From: Sipunculus nudus
Lineage: Eukaryota > Annelida > Sipuncula > Golfingiida > Sipunculidae
Direction of reading: 5' to 3'
DNA length: 64,000 nt
Assembly (NCBI GenBank): GCA_026874595.1
Contig: CM049314.1
Location: 53,367,812 to 53,431,811 of the forward strand
The notes under the pieces are model-generated. The model was not told the origin of the DNA. It ran no database searches and saw only the letters and a program-made list of their open reading frames with translations. Of the stretch, positions 12,801 to 24,671 are shown in pieces. A program made the position numbers and the translations under genes. How positions within the stretch are numbered: position 1 is the stretch's first letter; every line of letters begins with the position of its first letter.

Positions 12801-15800
12801 GCTCGAGTTAGAACACAGCAAACCAGCTCACTTCAGCAGTGTTAAGCTTTGAGTTAAATTTTGAATCTGAGTTCTATTTGTTGCACAATTAATATATATT
12901 ACAAATATTTAAATACAAGAAAATATTGTTACACTTATCTTCAAATTTCAATGCACTTATGGCACTTAGAGAACATAGTCGCAGGGTACATAGAGTGGTT
13001 TCATTACACATGCATGTTTAAACCAGCAGTCTTTTCTTCTAGGCAACAGCCATCTACCAGGCAAAGCAAAAACTAAATGCCATCAATCAAGCCAACAGGA
13101 AGAGGATTTCATCAGAAGATCTCATCAAATATGCACATCGTATCAGTGCAAGCAATGCCGTGGCTGCTCCACCCACGTGGGTACCGGGTAGGTATTCACC
13201 AACTATCACAGAGAATGGATCATTTCAGGGCGATAATGTAAATTGAAAGGTGAAATGTAAATTGCGTGTTATTCTTTTTTGACAGTTCTATCAACCAACT
13301 GTTATGTCTTTTTATATAAACATTGGGCAGACCTCTTTGTACAGTCTTAACACACAATTAAAAAATAATTTTCTAACTATCAGAAAAAAATATCTTATGG
13401 CAAGAAATTTTTCTTGGGAAGGAAGGTAAATTTTTCTTATTATGATAAAGAAAGAACATTTCTTATGTTAGGATAAAAAGTCTTGTCTTAAGGAAATTCA
13501 GATATATTTTCTTGACCTTAAACATGCTATCTATAAATTTATAAATCAAAATAAAAAGGTGTGTCTAAATTCTTGGGATGACAGTCAAGAAGTCAGCAGT
13601 TCATGTAAGATTTATTGTTTGCTGATTTTATAGATGAAGGACATATATTTTTCTTTATTTGCTTTTGGTTTAGTAAAGACCTGATATTTAAAGTGATTTG
13701 AGCCCCAGAGATCAGTGTTTGTCAATCATCCTTGTATCCAGCTATAAGCTGTTAACATTTTTCAATAATTCAACCTTCACTGTCAAGCTGAGACTTAGGC
13801 AGTCACATTTCTATAGTTAAGATTAATCTTGCACAAAAGACTAGCTTTTTCTTACAGATATATGAATTTATGCTAATTGTCTTTTTGTGCATATCAGCTT
13901 TAAAGTTAATAGAACTAAGGTAAATACAGAAAAAAAAAATTAAATATTGGTTTACTGCAGGTGACAACAGGAGACCATACCCAACAGACATCGAAATGCG
14001 TATGGGGTTTTTGGGTCGTTTGAGTGACCTGCCACTAGGGAGTCCGGGTCTGCTGTCTGCATCGTTGTTTGGTCAGGATTCCCTGGCTCCCGGCCGACAC
14101 CCAAACATGGGTAAGTTTTACTTCCTTGGTCTCTGTCACTGGGTTGTCTGGGTAGGTGAGACAGGTATAGAACAGTCTATATGACCCAGCAATGGATCCC
14201 AGAGACCACAGATGAGACACATGGAGTAATGAAACAATAAGCATTAAAATCTGAAATTACTTGTTAAGAAAAATTTGTTTATGTCAGTGACCTTTTGTAT
14301 ATGCAAGGTATGGATACCTGATAGAACTTAACAGGTGAACAACCAATAATTTTTCAGCAATTATCAGCAACAAAATGTGTCGGTCTTACAAACAATTCTG
14401 GTTGCTGATTTATATATCTGATATAAAGTTCCAGTGTAGTTAGAAGCTAATATAGTCCTTCACAGTGGACTGTATGTATTTGCTTTTACACTGCTTCCCA
14501 TTGTGTAGTACAGCTGACTTTTCAGTCATCTGAGTTATGATTAGTCAGCTGAATCCATCCATCATTCTGTTAACAGAGTAGAAATCATAACCTTCAGGCT
14601 CAGGAAGTTCAAACTTCACATGTTTACTTGAAGTACCTCTGTTGATACTCAAAAGTGGTATTGGCATTCACTAAGCAACACATGGTGTTTCTGGGAATTC
14701 CAAAGTACTTCTGTTTTTTTAGTAATGCACTTCTAGGGGAAATGAAGGGACTTATCAGGAATGTGCCAGGTAGCTCAGACGGCAGGCAAAGAATAAATGA
14801 GTGTGTAAAAGAGGTTAACAAGAAGGTCACTGTGACCTACATTTCCTGAGTTTATATTGAGCAAAAAACCTGTTTAACCATCATCCTTCATACACAGAAT
14901 GATAACTGCAAGACCCAGGAGGTTCAAACTACACCTACTGACAGGTCCTGATAGGTCCTCTGGGTAAACATAAAGTATGTCACTGTGACCTATATTCTCA
15001 AAGTTATGGAACAAAAACTCCAGAAAACATCGTCTGTCATTTACAGGGTGCAAACCTCAAATTCAAGGCCTAGTAAGCTGAAACTTCACATGCTCACTGA
15101 CCCTAATTGGTTTTTTGTTGAAAATTAAAAGTCAGTTACTTTGACCTATATTTTCATAGATAATGGAAAGCCATCACCCATTCATTAACAAGACATGATT
15201 TATAAGTTATGGACCCATACCTTCATATTTTAAAGCCATTCTATGCTGAATGAGTATGAATAATTTTTCTTTACAGAACCCTTATATTTCTATGATAAGA
15301 AATTTTGACAATCTCAAGTGTATGTTATGTCTGCTATCTTATAGCTCAGGAATTTACTGGGGCTATGAGCACCAGCAATTAACTGCTTTTCCATTTCTTT
15401 GCTTATTTGAGTGTTTGTTTCCTGTGTTTGCTTATAAGATGAAATGTGGGGTATCAATTTTTGATTATATGAATGGTGTGACTTTCCTATTTCCTGTGAG
15501 TTAAAATGGTGTATTTCACTTTTTCTGAATCTTCTGCACATTTAAGCTATTTGTAGCACTCCTTTTCCTGGGCACTAACATTCTGCAGTTATTTTTAATT
15601 TTCATTGTAATTTTTTATTGTTGCTCATTATAATGAACAGTTTTGCGTAAAATCAATGTGAAACCCCTGGGGCTCTTGTTGAGAATGACAGACTACATCT
15701 ATCAGTCAGATACTTAGCAGGGTACAAATAGTATAGCCAATAGAACTAGGATGTTCAGACTAATAAATATGCAGACATATTCTGGTAAACTCATTTTGCA

Positions 15801-17904
15801 GATCCGAAGGCTTGGCACATTCTTCCCAAAGGGAAGGGAAGAAATATTACTTTCTTTGAAGGGAAGAAATACTTTCTTCCCATCATTTCTTCTTAGGGAA
15901 GAAATACAGTCACAACTTTTTTAGCAAACCCGTGACTTAGAGGCAATGGTGTTGCGTCGTCCATGATCTGTACATTAACCCATACTATCTCAAAAATGGC
16001 AGGAGCTAGCATCAACAAATTTTATACAAAAAATTCTGTCATTTAAAAAAATTCTATTGGATTTTGCATATTTTTTTGCTGTCTGCTTTTATTTAGATTT
16101 TAAATTGGAAAGCTAAAAAAAAACTTTAAATATCTTCTTCTCCAAAACTGTCAAACCATTTAGTTCCATATTTCAAAGAAATAATCCCTGAAACAATCTC
16201 TCTCAAGTTTGTTTTAATGGTTCAAGTTTGTTGAATTTTTGCTGAGTTACAGGAAGCTGAACTTAGTCATCTGCCAAAAAAGCATACTAAAATTACAATC
16301 TCAGAAACGTCTGGAGCTTTCATCACCAAATTTTATTCAAATGCTGGTCACATGACTCATATTTGAAATTGATGAATTGGTGGCACCACCTGCATTGACC
16401 TTTTTTGTACTGGGGTCATTGGTCATCAGTACATTAACTAATAATTTCTCAGGAATAGCAGGAGCTAGCATCCCAAAATTATATAAAAAAATTGTCACAT
16501 TTCAAATGTTGTGGGATTGAGCTTTTTGTAATATTGCACAACAATGATTCCTAGGTGGCCTTTGTTCAAGTTTACTTAAATGATATTTGGCAGAATTATT
16601 GGACATTCAACAATGAAAGGACTGTGAGATACTTTGGTAAATAAAGCAAGTAGGTTTATTGTGTTAACAAACTGAGCTCTTAGAGTTGTAAGCAGAACTG
16701 TACAGGCACCATAAATAATTGGCATTCATACCTAACTTGAGAATTGTGGTGCAAACCACAATTGTTTTATCGGTTTCATTCATCTGTGCACATAGCTCAA
16801 GAGTGGTTTGAAGTCTCTGCCTGAAATTTTGCATGTCCATACATCTCTGATTGCTTTCTTGTACACAAGACTTGTGGCTCCATCTACAATCATTTTGTGT
16901 TGTGTACATCCATGCAATTATTTAGGAGTGACGTTTGTGTAATTGGTGCTTATACTCTGTTTCAAAATGATCAGTACTTGCATTGTACATGTACTGGAAA
17001 AGTAATGGTCCTCATGGAAGCATTATATACCTAATGTATATCCCATTGGACAGTTTCCCATTTGGCCAGTAGGCCTTGTTCACCATTATTTAGCAAATAA
17101 AGCACGACCATATAAGCCACTGATGTCAAGTTCATTCACACAGCAAATATTGTGATCTGACCTTTTGAATGGGTGTTCTGACTTGTATCATGACTCACAG
17201 GCCCCTATCAGTTTATTTTAAATAGGCTTGAATGAAATGTTGTCATGGCTACCACTGCACTTTCTGTCTCTGTCTCTCTCACCAAACTTTTATCATCAGG
17301 CACAGCAACCAAAAAACATAATAAATGACCACTTGCTGGAGGGCTGGTCACTGACAAAGTAACTGTTAGTTCTTGGTGTTCATGATAAACAAATTCTCCA
17401 TATCTACAAAAGCTTTTAATCACTTCTTTTAAGGGAATCAAATAGTTGTTAGTCATTTCATATGTTAAACTGAGCAATCAGATGGTTGTTTTTGGAATTC
17501 CAATCTCAACAAGTGTAAATTAGAAATCCCAAGTAACTAGTTGAATTACAAACTGAACTGGATTCCCATTTACACTGATACAGCATAGATATATATGAAT
17601 GAATGAATGATTGAATAAATGAAGTTTCAATAGAGTGGCTTAAAGAATGTCTTATTAATGCAAACATCCAATAAACTCATATATTTTTTCAGAACAACTG
17701 CTGTCAAGTCAGCCCACCACCACAACCAGCACAGCATCCTCTACGACGTGGCATTCCAGCGTATCAACGTCAGGACTCGATCACAGCACAAGCACCACAC
17801 ACGGGCTGTCAGCACCAGTCCCACCACATAGCAGCCACGGAAAAGACGACGATGTAGAGCTGATGTCATCAGATTCCAGCAGCAGCTCCTCAAGTGACGA
17901 GTGA
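5888..17904 (+). CDS. MED4: MED4, Mediator complex subunit 4 (gene span, five exons seen, 5' end missing)
   Basis: MED4 is a middle-module subunit of Mediator, which links transcription factors to RNA polymerase II in the nucleus. Five exons (5888-6006, 7391-7506, 13043-13187, 13961-14110, 17693-17904) join in frame with consistent phases (2,1,0,1,1) into about 246 residues. The order of landmarks matches metazoan MED4: an N-terminal coiled coil (RELLELL, then [20 protein letters not shown]), the block [11 protein letters not shown], the signature [19 protein letters not shown] followed by [20 protein letters not shown], a Ser/Thr/Pro-rich linker, and an acidic-serine tail ending [17 protein letters not shown]. 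Human MED4 is about 270 aa, so some 30-40 N-terminal residues (first exon) are missing. I searched 1-5887 by eye for that exon and did not find it. Introns carry a 41-bp minisatellite and a G-family transposon. A possible AATAAA lies at 19210. Confidence 0.95.
7391..7506 (+). CDS. MED4: MED4 exon (coiled coil, part 2); source of the downstream minisatellite
   Basis: The acceptor is AATTCAG and the donor is CTA|GTAAGTAAGG. It encodes [17 protein letters not shown], then [22 protein letters not shown], a coiled-coil segment whose human counterpart ends KEAEQIL. It finishes in phase 0 and the next exon continues ATAIYQ, as in other MED4 proteins. The last ~30 coding bases and the splice donor are the template of the 41-bp minisatellite that follows. 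Read-through past this donor meets an in-frame TAA at 7525-7527. Confidence 0.95.
7466..10800 (+). repeat. 41-bp minisatellite made of a MED4 exon end plus 5' splice site (about 75 copies)
   Basis: The unit is 41 bp: GGATGGAACCTGAAGGAGGC then AGAGAGTGTTCTGGTCAGTAA. It is visibly the 3' end of the MED4 exon at 7391-7506 (codons for NLKEAESVL) plus the first ~15 bases of its intron. Copies run almost without a break from the real exon to about 10800, except for a 212-bp insertion at 7557-7768. The true junction (7507) and the last unit (near 10790) both read GTAAGTAAGG. Nearly all internal copies read GTCAGTAAGG, and a minority read GTGAGTAAGG. Variants differ at fixed positions (GGAGG/TGAGG/GCAGG; GTGTT/GTATT/GTCTT), suggesting homogenisation in blocks. 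Confidence 0.95.
7557..7768. mobile_element. Small foldback/MITE-like element inside the minisatellite
   Basis: The termini are CAGAGGCGGATCC (7557-7569) and GGATCCGCTTCT (7757-7768), an imperfect inverted repeat. The same six bases AGTAAG flank both sides (7551-7556, 7769-7774), consistent with a target duplication, although AGTAAG also occurs in every minisatellite unit. The interior is built around G runs and ends in a long C run, so the two halves can fold back on each other. There is no coding capacity. Confidence 0.6.
10801..13042 (+). other. MED4 intron, unique AT-rich part
   Basis: No array or transposon end was recognised. Two opposite-strand 88-aa ORFs near 12157-12553 overlap and have no motif. 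Confidence 0.4.
13043..13187 (+). CDS. MED4: MED4 exon (conserved core)
   Basis: The acceptor TTCTTCTAG is followed by codons for [20 protein letters not shown], then [20 protein letters not shown] and AAPPTWVPG. The donor is CCGG|GTAGGT in phase 1. This is the most conserved MED4 block; [12 protein letters not shown] is essentially diagnostic of the family. Confidence 0.97.
13961..14110 (+). CDS. MED4: MED4 exon (RRPYPTD block and linker)
   Basis: The acceptor TTTACTGCAG is followed by codons for [19 protein letters not shown] and then [19 protein letters not shown]. The donor is ATGG|GTAAGT in phase 1. The block corresponds to human GDPRRPYPTDLEMRSGLLG; after it the sequence is divergent, as expected of the flexible MED4 C-terminal part. 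Confidence 0.95.
15914..17095 (+). mobile_element. G-family Helentron-like element in the last MED4 intron
   Basis: It begins TTTTTTAGCAAACCCGTGAC, like 20293 and the reverse of 31368, continues with ATGGCAGGAGCTAGCATCA, and ends near 17090 with GGCCAGTAGGCCTTGTT, the G-type 3' hairpin plus CTTG|TT. The interior holds two diverged copies of a block containing GGTGGCACCACC. No coding sequence is recognised; the ORFs in it are chance. Confidence 0.6.
17693..17904 (+). CDS. MED4: MED4 terminal coding exon (Ser/Thr-rich, acidic tail)
   Basis: A polypyrimidine tract and TTTTTTCAG precede codons for [20 protein letters not shown], then a Ser/Thr/His-rich stretch, and [18 protein letters not shown] with stop TGA at 17902-17904. 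The acidic-serine tail corresponds to human DDVEVMSTDSSSSSS, a likely casein-kinase-2 type phosphorylation region (family-level inference). Confidence 0.95.
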
Positions 17905-19215
17905 TGGGTCTCACAAAACATCACACTCTTTTCTTCTGCAGTGGCTGTTACTCTAATGACATGCTGTCAAGGATGGCCTCCAGTACTGGTAACAGAGCCC
18001 CAAACATTGAGTGTTAATCTGCTGCTGGTATCTAGTCTCATGCAAATGTTGTCATGTATTGTGACATCATCACAAGCTGTGAATGACACTTCAGCTGGCA
18101 TAAACACTGTTGAAATGACTGTAAAGGTGACTATCTGCTGGTGCTGCATAGACTCATGGCTACAATGTAACCATTGCTTCTGTTATTTATATAAAAACAA
18201 TGCACTAACATATATTAGTTGTATGGCAGTTATGAAATGAGAGCCAGTGTTGTTGTGTTTTAGAAGGTTGTACTGGCTGACATGCTGCCTTGTATGGCTA
18301 TTTTATGTGACCTCCCTGGGTGTGACACTTCTGACCTTAGGGTAGCTGTAAATACACAACTCATCAGGCATTTATACTGGGCTGATAAGCATAACTTAGA
18401 GTCCTGATACAAGCCATATGGTGGAATGTACTGTAACAGGCATATATTCTGTTGCATGGGTATTGTGGTAAACAGCTGATAATCTTAATATTAGACCACT
18501 AGTGATTAATTACATAAAAAATGTGAAATTACAAATCAAACTCTGTGGTAAAGAGTCATTTCCTGTATTAAGTTGGCTATCATCGAGCAACCCCTCAGGG
18601 CCATGCTTGTACTCCCGAGTCAGAAATTTAACAAACATGCCGAAGGATTTATCAATATGCTGAGATAAAATGGAATTTTCTTCACAAATTTTAGGTGTTG
18701 TTAGAAAGTATACTGAAAAATCTGACAATTGGACTGGTTTATGTCAAGTGACAATTACAAGTGTAGGCCATGTAGCATTGTCAAAAATGACTAAAATAGC
18801 CTCACTCTGACGCTAGTATGCTGGTCATAGACTCTCTGATGTCTCAGGGCTGAAATGATGAGAACCCCAGGGACACATAACTAAACACAGCACAGTGCTG
18901 TAAGGTGTCTGATATACCAGCATCAACAATGGACAGGATAAAAATATAAACATCTATTTTACATGGATTATACAAATAGGTATTTTAACTATTTGAGTCA
19001 CTCCCGAAGGCTTGGACGATGGCATTTGGTAGTGTCAAGAGGCAGAGGAAACCAGAGAACCCGGAGGAAATCACCAGCCTTGGACGGGCAACTACCACCC
19101 ATTCTCATGGCCATGCCAGGGATCAAACCCTGGTGTATTTTCGATGGAGCATTCATAGAGGAGAGTACATTTCTGGCATGATGCATAAATATCTCACATC
19201 AACTTGACAAATAAA
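17905..19215 (+). other. Probable MED4 3' UTR with a possible poly(A) signal at 19210
   Basis: No gene is seen here. The stretch follows the MED4 stop codon. The only clear AATAAA on the + strand that I see is at 19210-19215, just past a SINE-like copy. An earlier non-canonical poly(A) site is equally possible. ORFs of up to 99 aa here have no recognisable motif and are treated as chance. Confidence 0.35.
18955..19207. repeat. SINE-like copy 1
   Basis: TTTTACATGGATTATACAAA is followed by CTTGGACGATGGCATTTGGT, then AACCAGAGAACCCGGAGGAA and GCCAGGGATCAAACCCTGG. The same order recurs at 40485-40645. The motif ending CCGGAGGAAA resembles a conserved SINE core seen in many invertebrate repeats, and GGATCAAACCC resembles a tRNA B box on the reverse strand. 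Family assignment is tentative. Confidence 0.5.
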
Positions 19216-19234
19216 ATATGGTTTGAAATTATTG

Positions 19235-19745
19235 TTGCAAAATAGGAGGGACTGTCTACAATAACACTGTTTAGTTGGAATCTATAGAGGACTGTCTTTA
19301 TTAATACTATGCAATTGGAATGAATGGGGGACTGTCTCTATCAACAATGCTTAGCTGAAATCTGTGGAGGAATAGCTAAATACATTAATACTGTGCAGTT
19401 GGAATGTATTTATAGTCCTCTTCAATAACATTGTGTAGCTGGAATCTGTGGAGGAATAGCTACATTAATACTGTGCAGTTGGAATGTATATACTATATAG
19501 GACTGTCTACAATAACACTAATCTGTGGAGGAATGGCTACAATATTTCTGTGAAGTTGGAATGTATATCGTACTGTCTACATTAACACTGTGGAACTGGA
19601 ATGTATGGGGTACTGTCTATATTAACACTGTGTAGCTATAATGTGTGGAGGAATGGCTACATTATTACTGTGGAGTTAGAATGTGTGGAAAACTCTACAA
19701 TAACATTTGAACTTTAATGTGTGGAGGACTGCCTATATCAATATT
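19235..19745 (+). repeat. Degenerate minisatellite, ~45-60 bp units
   Basis: About ten diverged units share GTGGAGGAATGGCTACAATA or GGGGACTGTCTACATTAACA followed by CTGTG-AGTTGGAATGTAT. Unit length varies, with two alternating variants (GGACTGTCT / GGAATAGCT). No coding capacity. Confidence 0.7.
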
Positions 19746-20292
19746 CAGGGTTCATTCACTTTAAGCAAATCAAAATTTCAAGGCATTTTTTGAGTTTTAC
19801 ATGACCCACAACAAAACTCCATGACCTTTTCCTCATCACTGTGTCATGCAAGTTTTACTTAGGAATCGGACGTGATCAGTTACATATGAAGAATATAGCA
19901 AAAGGAATACACATATAGTTAAATGTTTTAAAAGAGACGGTTTTTCAGAGGAGTAACATAGACATGCCTCATATGATCACAATCATGTATTTGTAAAAGT
20001 TTCAGTATTTCAACTAAGTGACTGTAACATGCATGTAAATATATCAACTGGGAACATACAAAACCATGCTAAATATAGAATAATGGACATGAGCTTACCT
20101 TATGTCACACCCCTGAAGGAATAGACGACCATGTTCTTTTAAACGGTAAACCAGGCCAGCTGAAACTCTTACATACACTCAAAAAGATAAAAAAGATATG
20201 ATTAACAAACAATTGAATATATTTAAATACACTTGCATTTCTCTGGAGAGGCTTTCTACACACACACAAATATTAGGATTAAATTCCTGAAA

Positions 20293-22214
20293 TTTTTTTA
20301 GCGAAGCCTGTGACCTTATGCGATGGCGCAGCGTCGTCTGTCCATCATCAGCCGTCCGCCGCCCAGGGCTGACTTTCCGCCGTCCATGGCGGTAAGTCAG
20401 AAACCGTCAGAGCTAGCAGCTCCAAATTATATGTAAGAATTAGTCACATGTGAAACTTGGTGCCCTGGAGCTTATTATAGGGTATCTGCATTAATTTAGA
20501 TTTTATAGAGAAAAAGCTTAAAAACCTTTAAAAATCTTCTTCTCTGAAACTGTCCAGCTAAATTGTCCAATATTTCACAGAAATGATCCCTGGAACAATC
20601 TCTCTCAAGTTTGTTCGAATGGTTCCAGTTTGGAGATTTTTGGCCGAGTTACAGGAGGTTGAACTTAGTCATCTGTCCAAAAAAGCACACTAAAATTAAA
20701 ATCTCAGAAACGGCTAGAGCTATAATCACCAAATTTTATACCAATGTTTGTCACATATGTCATATCTGATTTTGAGGTATTGGTGGCGCCACCTACATTG
20801 ATGTGTTTTTTACAAGCGAAAACAAAATTTTAAACTCTTCTAGCTAATACACTGATTTATGATGAAACTGTTCAGCTGATTGGTTTAAACTTTACAAGAA
20901 TTATTCTATGGTAGGGTTCTGCCAGTTTTATAAGAATAGATTGGGTAAATACAGTTTTAAAAAACATTGAAGCCAATTGAAAAAGGCTTTCTGTATTTGA
21001 AAACAGATTTGAGTTTCAGCAGCCAAGTCAAGAGGTCACTCAGTGCAAACAGGTGGGGTCCAGACATCACCATGGCAACTGACCTGGATCGGGGGAGTGT
21101 CTAGACAATGTGTCTAGAGGTCTAGACAGCGTCTAGACGTCTAGACAATGTAGATGCAGAATTCCCAGATTATTGGAACTATATCCTTCAACTGTTTGAA
21201 AAAACTTGGTTTGCATTTTAAGTGAATTGGGTTTATCATCAGGTCTCATGTGAACTGCTGCGCCCTCATTCTTGGTTGACCTCTGACCTTTCCTCGCTCC
21301 CCAGCGTCCATTTGTGCGTCTGTTTCCACACATAAACCCACATATCTCGGGAACCGTTTGACCGATCAGGCTAAAAATTTAGCACAAATGTAGCCCTTTG
21401 ATAGCTTTATAACATACACTAAAAATATGCTCTTCATCATAGACAAAACTGATGGCGCCATCTGCAACCACTTATGCACAGCATCCATCTGTTCATCTGG
21501 CCTGGCGTAAAATCACTCAAATCTCAGAAGTGGTTAGACTTATCCACCTGAAATTTAACAGGTTTATACATCCTGGACAGCCCTCTCGATTATATGACGG
21601 GTGGCGCCACCCATATTCACGTTTACTCTACAGACATCCAAGCTCATATCTCGGGAACCATTTGACCGATTGGGCCAAAATTTTGCTTGTGTATAGATCT
21701 CACATAGCTCTTCATCATTAGCAAAACTGGTGGTGCCACCTGCAACCACTTCTGAAAACCGTCCATCTGTTCATCTGCCTTGGGATAAAATCACTCATAT
21801 CTCAGCAGTGGTTTGACTTATCCACCTGAAATTTTGCAGGTTTATACATCCTGGACAGTTTTCTCTATTTTATGACAGGTGGCACCACCTACATTAACTT
21901 TTACTCTGCAGACATCCATGCTAATATGCAACACACCTCACTCTATTCCCCATGCCACTTAATCCATGCCTCACTTCACCCGTCCCACTCTGATTTCTGC
22001 GGATACACATAGTAGCTTGTCGACTACTCATATTCTAGTTTTAAAATGTCCTAGTCTGAAACTTGCAGGTCCGAAATGTCCATTTTGCTGAAATCATAAT
22101 GACTAAGGTAGATATGCAGGATTTAAAAGGATCAATATTAAATTAAAAAAAAAAATAACCTCCATTCATACTCCCAAACTTTGCACAGGTTCACATTAGG
22201 CCTGTAGGCCTTGT
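20293..22214 (+). mobile_element. G-family Helentron-like element G2, with H sequences inside
   Basis: The 5' end is TTTTTTTAGCGAAGCCTGTG. The 3' end is GCACAGGTTCACATTAGGCC then TGTAGGCCTTGTT. The G inverted repeat GCGAACCTGTG/CACAGGTTCGC is visible with one or two changes at each end. Inside are GGTGGCGCCACC at 20782 and 21600, a short TCTAGAC tandem (21100-21150), and an H 3' end with CTAG at 22035-22038. Confidence 0.6.
21130..22038 (+). mobile_element. H-family element H1 (5' end not clear)
   Basis: It contains H body sequence (GACCTCTGACCTTTCCTCGC; CATATCTCGGGAACCGTTTG), the palindrome GGTGGCGCCACC at 21600, then GCGGATACACATAGTAGCTT and GTCGACTACTCATATTCTAG, followed by TTTT. The last part is the H 3' end: matched inverted repeat, hairpin, CTAG. 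The 5' TTGTATCCGCC terminus is missing. Confidence 0.55.
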
Positions 22215-22224
22215 TCTTAAAAAA

Positions 22225-23850
22225 AATCAAAAATGTCCGAGTCTCATCAAAAAGAATTTATTTAACATTAAAATTATAAGATTCATCTTGTTTATTAGTC
22301 CTGTTTATTGAAGGGGTGGGTGGGGGAGGATTCTCCGTTGTTACTGGTCGTTGCTGAAAAAAATGTTAATTTTAAGATTCATCTAGTTTTATAGTACAGG
22401 TCTGTCAACAGAATGGGGGGTGCCAGAGAAAAAGGCTCCCTGTGGTATGGTATTAACTGCAGACAGCCTGATCAAGCTCAACTCAGTGGAGAGAGGGCTT
22501 GCCCTAGTGATGGGATTGCATAACATTATGCCAATAGCCTGGGAAGCTTAGAGAGCTGCACTGAATGACCTACAGTCACCAAAGTGGACTGCTTGACAAT
22601 GTAAGGGAATACAACAAGAGCCTCCAAAAAAATTCAATAACTAGCCTATTTTGCAGCTTTCATTTTCAAATTTTAGATTTTTAATTTTGATTAATTAAAA
22701 TTATATTACTGGAAAAAAGTCCTTAGCTTTAACGTGTTTTGTGTTAAGCGATCAAATATCTTTTCTGATTTTTTACAAAATGCATTATGTTTGAGCCCAT
22801 AACTTTTTTTTTAATTATATAATACAGACCTTATTTCTGGCATGTATATAGGAACTTTACATTGGAATATTTATGGTAAATATGAGGAAAAACATGAGTT
22901 GTTTTAATATTAGGCAGTCCTGAAGTGTGAAAATATGTTTTTAATTTAAAAAAATTGAGATTTTTCCTTAATTTCTCAAAGGAACAAAGTCGCAAAGACA
23001 GTTTTCAGCTTGGTAGGAGATCTTTGGGACATCTAACATTATGCCAACAGCCTGGGGAGCACAGAGATATGCACTGAATGACCTACAGTCACCAAAGTGG
23101 ACTGCTTGACAATGTAAGGGAACACAACAAGAGCCTCCAAAAAAAAAATGAAAAAAACTAGCCTAATTTTACAACTTTTATTTTCAAATTTCAGATTTTA
23201 ACAGATTAAATCCTTATGTGTACATGCTGAGAAAATTAAATCCACAGTACTTACAGGAAAAAAAAACGTGCCGTGGCCAAAGTTGAGCAAAATTTAAGGT
23301 ACCAATTTTATATTTTTGCCAATATTAAAAAAATTTAACAGATTTTGATCTAATTTTTGGTATACAATTAAATTTTGATTAATTAAAGTTGTATTACTGA
23401 AAAAAGTCCCTACCTTTAACACTTTTGGTCTTAAGTGACCAAATATCTTTCCTGATTTTTTTACAAAGTCCATTATGTTAGGGCCCATAACTTTTTAAAA
23501 TTAAATAATACTGACTTAATTTCTGGCATGTACATAGAAACTATATAGAGGAATATTTATGGTAAATATGAAGAAAACCAGATGAACGGTTTTGATATTA
23601 GGCAGTCCTGAAGTGTGAAAATAGATTTCTAATAAATAAATTGAGATTTTTCCTTAATATCTCGAAGGAACGAAGTCCTATTGACCCAATTTTCAGCATG
23701 GTAGGAGATTTTTGAGACATCTAACTGTATGCCGAATTTAAGATTCGTCGGTCCAATGGTGTCGAAACGTGCCAGTCTTACGGACGGACAGACAGACAGA
23801 CGGACGGACGACGGACAATGGACCACGACTGTAGCTCAGATGACTTATAG
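22225..23850 (-). mobile_element. B-family element, internally duplicated
   Basis: The block from AACAAGAGCCTCCAAAAAAA to GACATCTAACATTATGCC occurs twice in tandem (22605-23045 and 23110-23740). It continues into the GACGGAC microsatellite (23770-23815), GGACAATGGACCACGACTGT and AGCTCAGATGACTTATAG. The terminal CTGAGCTAA is missing, so this copy is truncated. The left part matches 36.56-36.95 kb. Confidence 0.6.
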
Positions 23851-24104
23851 TTTTTGATTCAGCGTCTTAAGCTCAAAAGCTTATTTATTTTTTTCCAAAT
23901 GACAGTGAAAGTGCCTAAAATTTTGTGTGCTTCTTTCCTGTGATGTGAACCCACGTGTACAAAACCTGCCAACAAGTTCCCACCGCCGTGAAAACTACAG
24001 AAATCTTGCATTTAAGACCATTTTCATTTAATTTATATTCACAAAAACAATATTTGTTTTAAATTTGCATTTTGAACTCAAAGGCTTACATCATTATTAT
24101 ATTG

Positions 24105-24108
<4 letters not shown>

Positions 24109-24170
<62 letters not shown>

Positions 24171-24282
24171 TCGGCTTTTCAAACCACGCCGTTAGCTTCA
24201 TTCTAACCACATTCACCTGATGATCGGGTCGCATCCCGTGAAACAGACTGTTGTGAATTAACAGTGTTGTTTTTCTTCAGAG

Positions 24283-24361
<79 letters not shown>
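24109..24361. repeat. Two (TA)n tracts flanking a hammerhead motif
   Basis: About 60 and 75 bp of near-perfect AT repeat at 24109-24168 and 24284-24361 flank a 115-bp unique stretch that contains the ribozyme motif. The two tracts could be the original insertion target or a repeat carried by the element. Confidence 0.9.
24211..24258 (+). ncRNA. Type I hammerhead ribozyme motif with minimal stem III (Penelope/retrozyme type)
   Basis: All catalytic core elements are present in order: stem I 5' strand ATTCAC (24211), CTGATGA (24217-24223), stem II CGGG-TCGCAT-CCCG (24225-24238), GAAA (24240-24243), a very short stem III CAG-A-CTG (24244-24250), the TT cleavage dinucleotide (24251-24252), and stem I 3' strand GTGAAT (24253-24258). 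An outer CAC/GTG pairing (24208-24210 with 24264-24266) extends stem I across a bulge. A T-T pair closes stem II on the core side, which may weaken it. Such minimal stem III hammerheads are known from Penelope-like retroelements and retrozymes. I see no reverse transcriptase nearby. Confidence 0.72.
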
Positions 24362-24363
<2 letters not shown>

Positions 24364-24671
24364 CAAAAAAAGATAGTGTTGATCAAACCAGTTGTTTTAT
24401 ATATAAATATATTTATTTACAGAAAACTTAATAAAATATACATTGTAGCACAATGTTCTTAATGTGAATTGACATATATAATCTATATAATCATGTGGTG
24501 GCTCAAAATTTCCATCATGTCGATGCCAGTTGAAGTCAAAATAAATTAAACTAGATGTGGTCGGACAATGGTCCTCAGAGGGCCCCGCGTTTCTGCTAGT
24601 GCTAGACTAGTTTGCATAAAGGTGAAAAATTTAGTTAAATTTGATAAATATCACAAACAGAAACAGGTTTT

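Noticed and set aside
23629-23826. SVRLSVCPSVRL-type ORFs at B ends
   Set aside because: They are produced by the GACGGAC microsatellite next to the B terminus.
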